A DNA stretch of 64,000 nucleotides from DATFVA01 sp963815785 (GTDB lineage: Bacteria; Bacteroidota; Ignavibacteria; Ignavibacteriales; Ignavibacteriaceae), in contig CAWFHZ010000007.1 in the NCBI GenBank assembly GCA_963815785.1, positions 930,001 to 994,000 of the forward strand, read 5' to 3'. The notes beneath the pieces were generated by a model that worked only from the letters and a program-made list of their open reading frames with translations, ran no database searches and was not told where the DNA came from. Of this stretch, positions 56,414-64,000 are shown piece by piece. Positions within the stretch are counted from its first letter, which is position 1. Each line of letters starts with the position of its first letter. Both the position numbers and the translations under genes were made by a program.

Positions 56414-58692
56414 AAGATTATCCGGTTATAAGATTCACACTTTTTTTTATAGCCGGTATAGTTTTCTGCTCTTTTTTTGAAATAAGCCTTTCCCAAAATA
56501 TTCTGCTGCTATACGTTCTGGGATCTCTTACATTAGTTGCATTTTTATTCAGAAAAAAAAGTGAATCTAAATTACTACTATCAATCCTGATTCTGTTTAT
56601 AGCTTCTCTCCTGGGATATACTTCGGAGAATATTCATCAAAAAGATACCCACCTTATTCCGGATTCAATCTATGTGGTAAAAGATTTTACTGCTGCAGGT
56701 GAAGTTGAAAAAATTGATCTGCCTAATAAACATGGTTTTTCTTTTTTGCTCAAAACCGATTCCCTTAAATCAATTCGTAAAGTAAATGACGAGATAAATT
56801 TACTTTGCAGGGTACCTAATGAAATTGCCGACCAAATTGTAAACATACTGAAACCCGGTAATAAGGTGAAGGTTCAGGGAACTTATAGGAAGGGGAGGGA
56901 AGAACGTAACCCGGGAGAATTTGATTACAACAATTATCTTCATTCCAAAAACATCAGTGGAACTCTTGCAATCTACAATATTGAAGATCTGAAAATTATT
57001 GAAAACAAAGTAAATACTTTTCAGGAATTTCTTTATTCAGCAAGAAAAAAGTTAGCTGAGATAATTGCAGATTTGCATTCCGGCGAAACCACAGCATTAT
57101 TAAAAGGGTTAATTCTTGCAGACAGAAGTGATATAAACTATGAAACCAAAACTGAATTTATCAACGCCGGGGTTGTGCATATACTTGCGGTATCTGGATT
57201 ACATGTAGGATTTATTGCATTAATATTCTTTGCATTATTCGGAAGATTGAATCTTTATCTCAGATCTATAATTACAATTGCAGGTGTAATATCGTTTATG
57301 TTTATAACAGGAGTTCCGGCTTCTGTTTTCCGGGCTTCTGTAATGGCAGTTATAATTATCTTTGCTTTTCTTTCTAACAGGACGACAAATATTTATAATT
57401 CACTTGCTCTGGCTGCACTTCTGATTCTTATTATTAATCCAGCGGAAATATTTAACCCGGGATTTCAGTTGTCATTTTCGGCAGTTTTATCTATTGCATA
57501 TTTTTACCCGATACTTCGTAAAGCAATAAATGCACGAATCAGAAATAAATTGTTACGGAATTTATTATTATTTTCTGCGGTTTCAATCAGCGCACAAATC
57601 GGAACTCTTCCATTCACTTTAAACTATTTCGGCAAGTTATCATTTATTGCCATTTTCGCTAATCTGATCGTCATTCCTTTAGTAGGAGTTATTATCGGAA
57701 CAGCCATAATAACATTTGCATTGTTTCCTGTCTCAATATGGGCTGCATCCATTTATGCTTCCGCAAATAATTTATTTTCTCATGTCTTATTTAAAATTGT
57801 AGAATTTGCCGGGGAGTTTAAACTCTCGTATGTGATGATTAGAGATTATTCTTCAACAGATGCGATAATATTTTATTTGTTTATTCTAACGGGAATTTTT
57901 TTAATAAGATATTTAATCTCTTTAAAATCCAGAATAATATTTGTTTTCATTTTAATTGCCAACATAATACTCTTCTCTACACTTGATGATTCCGACCTGC
58001 TTGCCAAAAATAAATTAAATGTTTTTATGATTGATGTCGGACAGGGAGATTCATTTCTACTTAAATTTCCGGATGGAGAAACTGCATTGGTTGATGCTGG
58101 CGATGCCACCCCTACTTATGATAACGGTGAGAGAGTAATACTTCCGTTATTAAATCAATTTAATATAAATAAAATTGATTACGGTTTTGTCTCACATATT
58201 GACGCTGATCATTATGGAGGATATATTTCATTAATTAATGAAGGGAAGATTAGTAAAATATATAAACCTCCGCTGGATTCTTTTTTCGAAAAGGATATAC
58301 GTTTTGAGAGATTTCTAAAATCTAAAAATATACCGATAGAATATTATTCGGGAAACAAAATAAGATTAGGTAATTCTGAAATTTTTGTATTAAATGACAG
58401 TGTTTATGAATCAAATGAATCCCTCAGTTCAAATGACAGAAGCGGAATTATTAAAATTGAGTACGGAAAAACTTCTTTTCTTTTTACGGGAGATCTGGAA
58501 ATGAAAGGTGAAAAGTATTATCGGAATAAATTCAAATCGTTTCTTGATGTGGATGTTCTCAAAGTCGGACATCACGGAAGTAAAACAGGGACATCCGGAA
58601 AATTTTTATCAGCTACATCACCTGAAATAAGTCTGATTAGTTGCGGGATTAAGAATAAGTTCAGACATCCTTCTCCCGGAAGTAATAAATAG
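56410..58692 (+). CDS. comEC: ComEC/Rec2-family DNA uptake channel protein (3' end frameshifted)
   Basis: This inner-membrane channel carries single-stranded DNA into the cytoplasm in natural transformation. Membrane segments at the N-terminus, a DUF4131-like OB region (about 90-210), a competence domain with helices at about 230-500 ('VHILAVSGLHVGFIAL'), and a C-terminal metallo-beta-lactamase domain ('MIDVGQGDSFLLKFPDGETALVDAGD', 'SHIDADHYGGY', 'LKVGHHGSKTG') are present. The frame ends at 58692, but the domain continues as 'RHPSPEVINRLKESGIKYL' (one extra G at 58678-58679), then 'RTDKEGGILLQSDGNEI' (one extra C near 58721), to a stop at 58800-58802. So the true gene is likely 56410-58802. 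Confidence 0.9.
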   Translation: MKDYPVIRFTLFFIAGIVFCSFFEISLSQNILLLYVLGSLTLVAFLFRKKSESKLLLSILILFIASLLGYTSENIHQKDTHLIPDSIYVVKDFTAAGEVEKIDLPNKHGFSFLLKTDSLKSIRKVNDEINLLCRVPNEIADQIVNILKPGNKVKVQGTYRKGREERNPGEFDYNNYLHSKNISGTLAIYNIEDLKIIENKVNTFQEFLYSARKKLAEIIADLHSGETTALLKGLILADRSDINYETKTEFINAGVVHILAVSGLHVGFIALIFFALFGRLNLYLRSIITIAGVISFMFITGVPASVFRASVMAVIIIFAFLSNRTTNIYNSLALAALLILIINPAEIFNPGFQLSFSAVLSIAYFYPILRKAINARIRNKLLRNLLLFSAVSISAQIGTLPFTLNYFGKLSFIAIFANLIVIPLVGVIIGTAIITFALFPVSIWAASIYASANNLFSHVLFKIVEFAGEFKLSYVMIRDYSSTDAIIFYLFILTGIFLIRYLISLKSRIIFVFILIANIILFSTLDDSDLLAKNKLNVFMIDVGQGDSFLLKFPDGETALVDAGDATPTYDNGERVILPLLNQFNINKIDYGFVSHIDADHYGGYISLINEGKISKIYKPPLDSFFEKDIRFERFLKSKNIPIEYYSGNKIRLGNSEIFVLNDSVYESNESLSSNDRSGIIKIEYGKTSFLFTGDLEMKGEKYYRNKFKSFLDVDVLKVGHHGSKTGTSGKFLSATSPEISLISCGIKNKFRHPSPGSNK

Positions 58693-58834
58693 ATTAAAAG
58701 AGTCAGGAATCAAATATTTACAGAACTGATAAAGAGGGAGGAATTCTACTGCAATCTGACGGAAATGAGATAAATAAAATTGATTGGAAAAATAATCATT
58801 AAATTACAGACGATTAAAAATTAAAAAAGAAATA

Positions 58835-59968
58835 ATGAAACGAAAAAGAATTGGAATACTCGGAGGTGGACAATTAGCCCGGATGTCAGCCTACCAGGCA
58901 TATAAACTAGGTTTTGAAATTGCAATACTTGAAAAAGAACATCAATCGCCTGCCGGACAGCTGACAAAGTTTGAATACGTTGGATGGGTGAACAATAAAA
59001 AAATTATTCAAAAATTTATAAAAGATTGCGATGTAATTACACTTGAGAATGAATTTATAGATTACAGGGATTTGCAGTACATCGAAAAATCGGGTAAACG
59101 AGTCTTTCCGGGTTCTAAAACTATTTCTCTTATTCAGGATAAATTTATTCAGAAAAAAACACTTCAGAAGAATCAAATTCCTGTTCCCAACTTCGTTGAA
59201 GTTAAGGATTCATCCACATACGAAATGATTTCTGAAAAACTTGGGAAAAAGTTTGTCCTTAAATCAAGAAAAATGGGATATGATGGTTATGGGAATGCAT
59301 TAGTAAATAATAAAAAGAGTTATGAAGAAGGGATAAAAAAATTATCCTTACGCCATTCAGATCTTATGGCTGAACAATTTATTGATTTTCAAAAAGAACT
59401 TGCTGTGATGGTTGTAAGAACAAGAAATGAAATTAAGTCATACCCTGTTGTTGAAACTATTCAGAAAAATCATATATGTCACACAGTTATTGCTCCTGCG
59501 CGAATTGAGAAAAAACTTCTAAATGTAGTAAATGAAATATCTGTAAAAACGGTTGAAGCGGTTAATGGAATCGGAATTTTCGGAATAGAATTATTTATAA
59601 CAAAAGATAAAAAAATACTTGTAAATGAGATGGCGCCTCGTCCGCATAATTCCGGGCATTACACAATAGAGGCATGCATTACTTCACAATTTGAAAACCA
59701 TATTCGTGCTGTTCTCAACCTTCCGCTCGGATCAACGGATATGATAAAACCGTATGCTGTTATGATTAATCTTCTTGGTAAGAAAACCGGTGAGGGCATT
59801 ATTGAAAACTATAATACAGCATTGGAAGATGAGAAAGTTCATCTTCATATTTACGGTAAAGCTAAATCCCGTTTAGGAAGAAAAATGGGGCATATAACAA
59901 TGGTTGGAGATAATCTTAACACAATATTAAGTAAGGCAAAAAAAATAGAAAGAAAAATAATTATTTAG
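58835..59968 (+). CDS. purK: N5-carboxyaminoimidazole ribonucleotide synthase
   Basis: This ATP-grasp enzyme carboxylates AIR in de novo purine synthesis, yielding N5-CAIR. Blocks are 'IGILGGGQLARMSAYQAYKLGF' (about 6-27), 'VITLENEFID', 'FVLKSRKMGYDGYGNALV' and 'VNEMAPRPHNSGHYTIEAC'. Length 377 is standard. It is followed at four bases by purE, the mutase for its product. Confidence 0.95.
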   Translation: MKRKRIGILGGGQLARMSAYQAYKLGFEIAILEKEHQSPAGQLTKFEYVGWVNNKKIIQKFIKDCDVITLENEFIDYRDLQYIEKSGKRVFPGSKTISLIQDKFIQKKTLQKNQIPVPNFVEVKDSSTYEMISEKLGKKFVLKSRKMGYDGYGNALVNNKKSYEEGIKKLSLRHSDLMAEQFIDFQKELAVMVVRTRNEIKSYPVVETIQKNHICHTVIAPARIEKKLLNVVNEISVKTVEAVNGIGIFGIELFITKDKKILVNEMAPRPHNSGHYTIEACITSQFENHIRAVLNLPLGSTDMIKPYAVMINLLGKKTGEGIIENYNTALEDEKVHLHIYGKAKSRLGRKMGHITMVGDNLNTILSKAKKIERKIII

Positions 59969-59972
59969 GTGA

Positions 59973-60467
59973 ATGATGAAAGAAAAACCTTTAGTTGGAA
60001 TAATAATGGGCAGCGATTCGGATTTACCTGTTATGAAGGAAGCCGCAGAATTGTTAAAAGAATTCAAAATCCCTTTCGAAATTAAAATTGTATCGGCTCA
60101 CCGTACTCCAAAATATATGGCTGAGTATGCATCCCGGGCTCACGAAAAAGGAATTAAAGTTATTATTGCAGGGGCGGGGGGTGCAGCTCATTTACCTGGA
60201 ATGACTGCAGCAAATTCTCCTTTGCCTGTAATTGGCGTTCCTATAAAATCTAAATCACTTGATGGTCTTGATTCTCTTCTCTCAATTGTTCAAATGCCGG
60301 GAGGTGTGCCTGTTGCTACTGTTGGAATTAACCAGGCTAAAAATGCTGGTATTTTAGCCGCACAAATTTTGGGCACAACGGATGTTTCGCTGCAAAAAAG
60401 AATTTTAGCTTATAAAAGGCAGCTAGAGGCAATATCTATGGATAAAAACCGGAAATTAAAATTCTAA
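59973..60467 (+). CDS. purE: N5-carboxyaminoimidazole ribonucleotide mutase
   Basis: PurE class I converts N5-CAIR to CAIR. Blocks are 'GIIMGSDSDLPVMKEA' (about 9-24), 'VSAHRTPKYMAEYA' (active-site His) and 'AGAGGAAHLPGMTAA'. The product of 164 residues is standard. The initiating ATG could be at 59973 or the next ATG (59976). Confidence 0.96.
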   Translation: MMKEKPLVGIIMGSDSDLPVMKEAAELLKEFKIPFEIKIVSAHRTPKYMAEYASRAHEKGIKVIIAGAGGAAHLPGMTAANSPLPVIGVPIKSKSLDGLDSLLSIVQMPGGVPVATVGINQAKNAGILAAQILGTTDVSLQKRILAYKRQLEAISMDKNRKLKF

Positions 60468-60468
60468 A

Positions 60469-60495
60469 TAGTGATTAAAAATTAAATAATCACTA
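60469..60495 (+). terminator. Possible weak hairpin after purE
   Basis: TAGTGATTA (60469-60477) and TAATCACTA (60487-60495) form a perfect 9-bp stem with a 9-base loop, beginning immediately after the stop codon. No T-run follows, so it may be an attenuating or mRNA-stabilising structure rather than a true terminator. Confidence 0.35.
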
Positions 60496-60966
60496 CACTG
60501 TTGACTTATTAAATTGAAAAAAAAATTAAAAAAAATAATCTTATGTCAGTTTTTGCTTGCTAAATTGAATTAATTTATTTAATGTTGTCCCAACAGATAC
60601 GTATAGGATAATTCATTGGTTATAAAAAATCTAAGTTCCACGGTGTTTACTTTACTTCAGAGTTTAATGCAAAAAAACAATGAAACAAGTGAAACATTTT
60701 TTATGAGGAACTTTGAGGGATTTTTTAAAATTTATTTTGATTTCAATTCTTTAACTTATTAGATATTAAATTTAATTATAGATTTGAACCAAAACGATTT
60801 TATTCAGCTATTCAATTCAAGATATTTTATCAAATTAAAATATTCAGTTACTTGTCCGTTATTCTTTTATATTTCAGTTAAATAGACTAAGATTTTAATT
60901 AAAGGCATTATCCTTTTAATTAATTGTTCTAATCCTTAATTAACTTTATCTCTTCAATTTCATTAT
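60496..60966. other. 471-base non-coding spacer, AT-rich
   Basis: This spacer upstream of the T9SS gene is very AT-rich with no frame that looks like a protein. Long runs of T-rich/A-rich words and one strong ribosome site at its end (see next entry) are all I can support; a promoter should lie within it, but I cannot point to a box with confidence. Confidence 0.5.
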
Positions 60967-60972
60967 GGAGGT
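60967..60972 (+). promoter_or_regulatory. Strong ribosome binding site deciding the start
   Basis: GGAGGT at 60967-60972 is seven bases before the ATG at 60980. The earlier in-frame ATG at 60965 overlaps this site and cannot be served by it, so the start is placed at 60980. Confidence 0.85.
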
Positions 60973-60979
60973 CTCATTT

Positions 60980-63211
60980 ATGACGCAATTACACAAACTT
61001 TTTTTAATGGCGTGGCTTCTGTTAGGGTTTTCCGCTCTAACTATGGCTCAAGATACCGGTGCCAACAACGGTAGAATACCTAGGTTGAATCAACCACACG
61101 TATCTTTTATTCACATTCCTACAAATACAGATACACCCGGGGATATGGCTTATGGTTCAGATCAGACAAACACTCTTTCAATGCCACTTCCGGCAGGAAC
61201 TCCACTTACCAATATTGGTACCTGGACAGCCCCTGTATTTGCATCAAGCGGTGTTAGAGGCGGCGACGGTAATTACTATTTTGTAGATGCCGGTCCACCA
61301 CCACAACTTTATCAATTTGATCCGGGCACAGGTTCGGTTACCTTAATTGGTGCTATTACCGGAATGGCTTCTGGAGCTTCAGTTAACGGTATTGCATATG
61401 ATGGTTATAACTCTACATATTATTTGTGCGGTGGTGTTTTTGCTTCAACAAATAATTTGTACTCCTTTGATTTGGGTACATTGACAGCAACTTTAATTGC
61501 AAGTTTCCCGAATGCTACCGGTGCAATGATTGATATTGCTATCAATGCAGCAACAGGTGTAGGTTATGGTTATGATTTAATTACAGATGATGCATGGACA
61601 TTTGATCCTGAAACAGGTGCTACAACATTATTAGGATCATTAGGATATGATGCTAATTATGGTCAGGGAATGGATATTGACCAGGCAACAGGTACAATAT
61701 ATCTGAGTGCTTTTAACAATACTACATTTACCGGACAATTAAGAACAATGGATCCTGGCACCGGTGCAACTACAATGTTAGCTGACTGGGGAGGAGTTCA
61801 GATAGCTCCGTTTGCAATTAATAATGAGTATGGTCCAATTCTAGGTCCTGGACAGGCTACAAATCCAAATCCGCCATCTGGTGCTACCGATGTAAGTCTC
61901 GATCCAACTTTAACCTGGGACAATCCAGCCGGCGCTACTTCAATAGAAGTATTCTTTGATGGTACTTCAGTTTATTCAGGGACTCCGATAGCTTCTTGGT
62001 CTCCTTCTACATTAACTTATATGTCTTCTCATACATGGAAAGTTAATGAAACAGATGGAACCGGTACAACATTCGGGGCAACATGGAGTTTCACAACTAT
62101 GCAGGATCCAAGTATTATTACAGCTAATTTCTATCCACAAAGTGCAGATTACTGGACAGGAACTACTGATGGTGCTACAAAAACTCAGGTTAGTCTTATG
62201 AATGCCATCAATACTGAAGTAGGCTGGGGTACATTCGATATAAGCTCTATCCCTTCTAATTCGACAATTGTATCAGTAACATTTTGGGGATATCTGTATG
62301 ATAATGGCTGGCCATATTGGAGTATTACACCTATGGGTAGTGTAAATCCGGTAACAGGCACTGCAGCAGATATATCCACTCAGATAAATAATAACTATAC
62401 ACAAGGTCTTGCATATAGTTTTAATCAGGAATCAGGAGCTTTACCAATTGATGCTTACCTGAGTCGTGATTTAACTGATGGCAACGCGGTAGCCGATCTG
62501 CAAGCTGCGGTAGCATCCTCACAGGGATGGTTTGCTGTTGGTATTATAGATTGGGATTTCTCTACCAGCTTTTACGTTGAATTCCAGGGATGGGCTGAAG
62601 CAAATCAACCTTATCTTGAAATAACATACATTCCGCCAGTACCTGTAGAATTAACATCCTTCACAGCAGCTTCAAATAATGGAAATGTAACATTAAACTG
62701 GGCAACTTCTACCGAAACAAACAATAAAGGATTTGAAGTTCAGAAGAGTAATGGAAGTGAATTTCAGACCATAGGATTTGTACAAGGTAACGGTACATCA
62801 ACACAGCAGCATTCATATTCATATACAGATAATAATGTTGCACAGGGTAACTACAGCTACAGACTAAGACAGGTTGATTTTGACGGATCAAGTGTATATT
62901 CACCTGTAGTAGAAGTAAATGTAAATACACCTGCAGAGTTCAACCTTGCACAGAACTATCCAAATCCATTCAACCCAAGCACAAAAATAAATTACAGCTT
63001 GAAGGTTGATTCAAAAGTAACATTGCAGGTATTCGATATACTTGGACAGAAAGTAGCAACTTTACTGAACGAGAATATCGCAGCAGGAAATCATAGTGTT
63101 ACATTTGATGCCTCCAAAATAAACAGTGGTGTATATCTTTATAAGATAGAAGCTACCGGAGCTGATGGTAGTAACTTTACTTCAGTTAAGAAAATGATCT
63201 TAACTAAGTAA
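60980..63211 (+). CDS. Large secreted protein with T9SS type A sorting domain
   Basis: This 743-residue protein has a signal peptide (to about 25, 'LTMAQ'). A propeller-like region of about 270 residues follows ('QFDPGTGSVTLIGAITG', 'FDPETGATTLLGSLGYD', 'MDPGTGATTMLADWGG'), then an Ig/fibronectin-like domain ('ATNPNPPSGATDVSLDPTLTW') and a strand-rich segment (about 390-540). The end is 'VPVELTSFTAASNNGNVTLNWATSTETNN' like a FnIII-type stalk, then 'YPNPFNPSTKINYSL' and 'GVYLYKIEATGADG', a complete type IX sorting domain. Function of the propeller is unknown. Confidence 0.85.
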   Translation: MTQLHKLFLMAWLLLGFSALTMAQDTGANNGRIPRLNQPHVSFIHIPTNTDTPGDMAYGSDQTNTLSMPLPAGTPLTNIGTWTAPVFASSGVRGGDGNYYFVDAGPPPQLYQFDPGTGSVTLIGAITGMASGASVNGIAYDGYNSTYYLCGGVFASTNNLYSFDLGTLTATLIASFPNATGAMIDIAINAATGVGYGYDLITDDAWTFDPETGATTLLGSLGYDANYGQGMDIDQATGTIYLSAFNNTTFTGQLRTMDPGTGATTMLADWGGVQIAPFAINNEYGPILGPGQATNPNPPSGATDVSLDPTLTWDNPAGATSIEVFFDGTSVYSGTPIASWSPSTLTYMSSHTWKVNETDGTGTTFGATWSFTTMQDPSIITANFYPQSADYWTGTTDGATKTQVSLMNAINTEVGWGTFDISSIPSNSTIVSVTFWGYLYDNGWPYWSITPMGSVNPVTGTAADISTQINNNYTQGLAYSFNQESGALPIDAYLSRDLTDGNAVADLQAAVASSQGWFAVGIIDWDFSTSFYVEFQGWAEANQPYLEITYIPPVPVELTSFTAASNNGNVTLNWATSTETNNKGFEVQKSNGSEFQTIGFVQGNGTSTQQHSYSYTDNNVAQGNYSYRLRQVDFDGSSVYSPVVEVNVNTPAEFNLAQNYPNPFNPSTKINYSLKVDSKVTLQVFDILGQKVATLLNENIAAGNHSVTFDASKINSGVYLYKIEATGADGSNFTSVKKMILTK

Positions 63212-63232
63212 TTTAGTTCTTCATAATAGAAT

Positions 63233-63266
63233 AAGCCGGTCTAGAAATAGATCGGCTTTTTCTTTT
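63233..63266 (+). terminator. Rho-independent terminator after the T9SS protein gene
   Basis: AAGCCGGTCT (63233-63242) pairs with AGATCGGCTT (63249-63258) with one G-T pair and a 6-base loop, then a T-rich tract. It lies 21 bases after the stop codon. The rest of the spacer up to 63572 shows nothing recognisable. Confidence 0.85.
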
Positions 63267-63583
63267 AAATTTCGGTTAATTGTTAATAAAAAAATAACAT
63301 AATCTTAATCTTAAAAATTAAGAATTTGTATTTTTTGATTTAGTTTAAATCTGGATTTAATACAATTAAAAAATATTTTAAAAATCCGGTTTCTTTTATT
63401 GAAAATTGAAATCATGTTTTGTACTTTATCTCGTGCTCTGAAAAATTATAGTGGAATCTATTTTCAACCCCAATAAATAATTCCTATGGTAAATCAATTA
63501 CCTGATATATATCCGGCCATTCATGAATTAACTTTCACTTCTCTACTTAATTTAATCATTCATTTTAATTTTGGAGGTACCAA

Positions 63584-64000
63584 ATGACGCGAAAAGTTCT
63601 ACTACCTATTTTTGCTTTCATATTTTGCTTTACCTTTACTCAAAGGGTAACTGCGCAGGATAATGCAGCCGAATTAACGCCTTATACTCAAAATTTTACT
63701 CTGCCCACCAATAACGTGAACACTATATGGGATATTCAGGCAAGTTTTGATCTCATGGCTGCGAGCGGTGCAAACGGAAATGCCGGAGTTGAATTTGACG
63801 GTACGTATTTTTATGTAACCCGCTGGGCTTCAAATTTAATCATCAAATTAGATATGGCCGGTAACCAGGTTGAACAATTCTCAATTCCCGGAGTTACAGG
63901 ATTGAGAGATCTGGCTTTTGACGGCACATATATGTATGGTGGTGCAGCTGCGAATACTATCTATCAGATGGACTTTACAACCAAAACATTAATCGGTACA
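63584..64000 (+). CDS. Secreted protein with NHL/propeller-like start (cut by window edge)
   Basis: This frame starts at ATG 63584 after a strong GGAGGT (63573-63578) and runs open to the edge (139 residues). A signal peptide is visible (about 1-23, 'QRVTAQ'), followed by a repetitive strand pattern: 'GVEFDGTYFYVTRWASNLIIKLDMAGN' and 'LAFDGTYMYGGAAANTIYQMDF' are two blade-like units of a beta-propeller. It is probably another surface protein like its upstream neighbour, perhaps with a T9SS tail beyond the edge. Confidence 0.8.
   Translation, partial: MTRKVLLPIFAFIFCFTFTQRVTAQDNAAELTPYTQNFTLPTNNVNTIWDIQASFDLMAASGANGNAGVEFDGTYFYVTRWASNLIIKLDMAGNQVEQFSIPGVTGLRDLAFDGTYMYGGAAANTIYQMDFTTKTLIGT

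Noticed and set aside
60965..60979. ATG at 60965 as the start of the T9SS protein
   Set aside because: It overlaps the ribosome site GGAGGT (60967-60972); the ATG at 60980 has correct spacing and precedes the signal peptide.
1..64000. Possible CRISPR arrays, tRNAs, rRNAs and insertion sequences
   Set aside because: No regular repeat/spacer array, no cloverleaf-type tRNA I could fold by eye, no rRNA and no transposase or terminal inverted repeats were seen.

Overview
The window is a low-GC, gene-dense bacterial chromosome segment with no rRNA, tRNA, CRISPR array or insertion sequence that I can recognise. Three kinds of evidence point to the Bacteroidota/Chlorobi side of the tree, most probably an Ignavibacteria-like organism. 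First, two secreted proteins end in a type IX secretion sorting domain with the 'NPFNPST' signature. Second, many genes start with TTG, often as TTGA overlaps with the upstream stop codon. Third, the gene set fits: MacAB-like exporters, pyruvoyl arginine decarboxylase, type 2 IPP isomerase, a TonB-dependent receptor and bifunctional PGI/PMI. This placement is an inference from gene content, not a phylogeny.

Layout. 1-6357: a TolC (partial), MacA and MacB-type export operon with one ATPase and three permeases. 6468-13199: a large outer-membrane protein, a Nudix hydrolase, a PfkB kinase, mtnA and recO. 13281-16702: HtrA protease with a clear terminator, then aroC and a metallo-beta-lactamase-fold hydrolase. 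16998-20450: small accessory genes (YCII, lipoprotein, pentapeptide repeat, DinB-like, SDR). 20614-22163: an ABC permease and an ATPase with degenerate motifs. 22220-26479: a carboxyltransferase subunit and a six-LysM lytic transglycosylase. 26569-31312: a TPP-riboswitch-controlled thiamin salvage operon (TonB receptor, thiN, sodium:solute symporter). 31307-34531 (minus strand): smpB, tyrS, pyruvoyl arginine decarboxylase and terC. 34748-39489: a sugar ABC transporter facing a sugar MFS transporter. 39693-42641: a dihaem cytochrome and pabA-pabB-pabC. 42838-44055: a T9SS cargo protein. 44301-49408: idi2, polyprenyl synthase, ptsH, ptsI and pgi/pmi. 49468-54130: a metallopeptidase/propeller/barrel chimera with a PQQ-propeller lipoprotein and a PEGA protein. 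54200-60467: prmC, dtd, a phosphatase-superfamily enzyme, comEC, purK and purE. 60980-end: T9SS cargo and a second secreted protein cut by the window edge.

Three points need a second look. The thiamin locus has a complete riboswitch with a readable antiterminator/terminator switch and a symporter not normally expected in this setting. The 49468-54130 cassette combines a surface-type metallopeptidase, a TolB propeller and an Omp85-like barrel in one chain, next to a BamB-like lipoprotein. The sugar-binding protein and the first permease look like one fused gene split by a one-base frame change. Seven genes (YCII, TonB receptor, pgi/pmi, PQQ-propeller, prmC, and comEC twice, plus the binding protein/permease) carry single-base frame changes, and pabC has an in-frame stop. 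Since several are normally essential or conserved housekeeping genes, sequencing or assembly error is the simplest explanation, and the reading frames below are given with that in mind.
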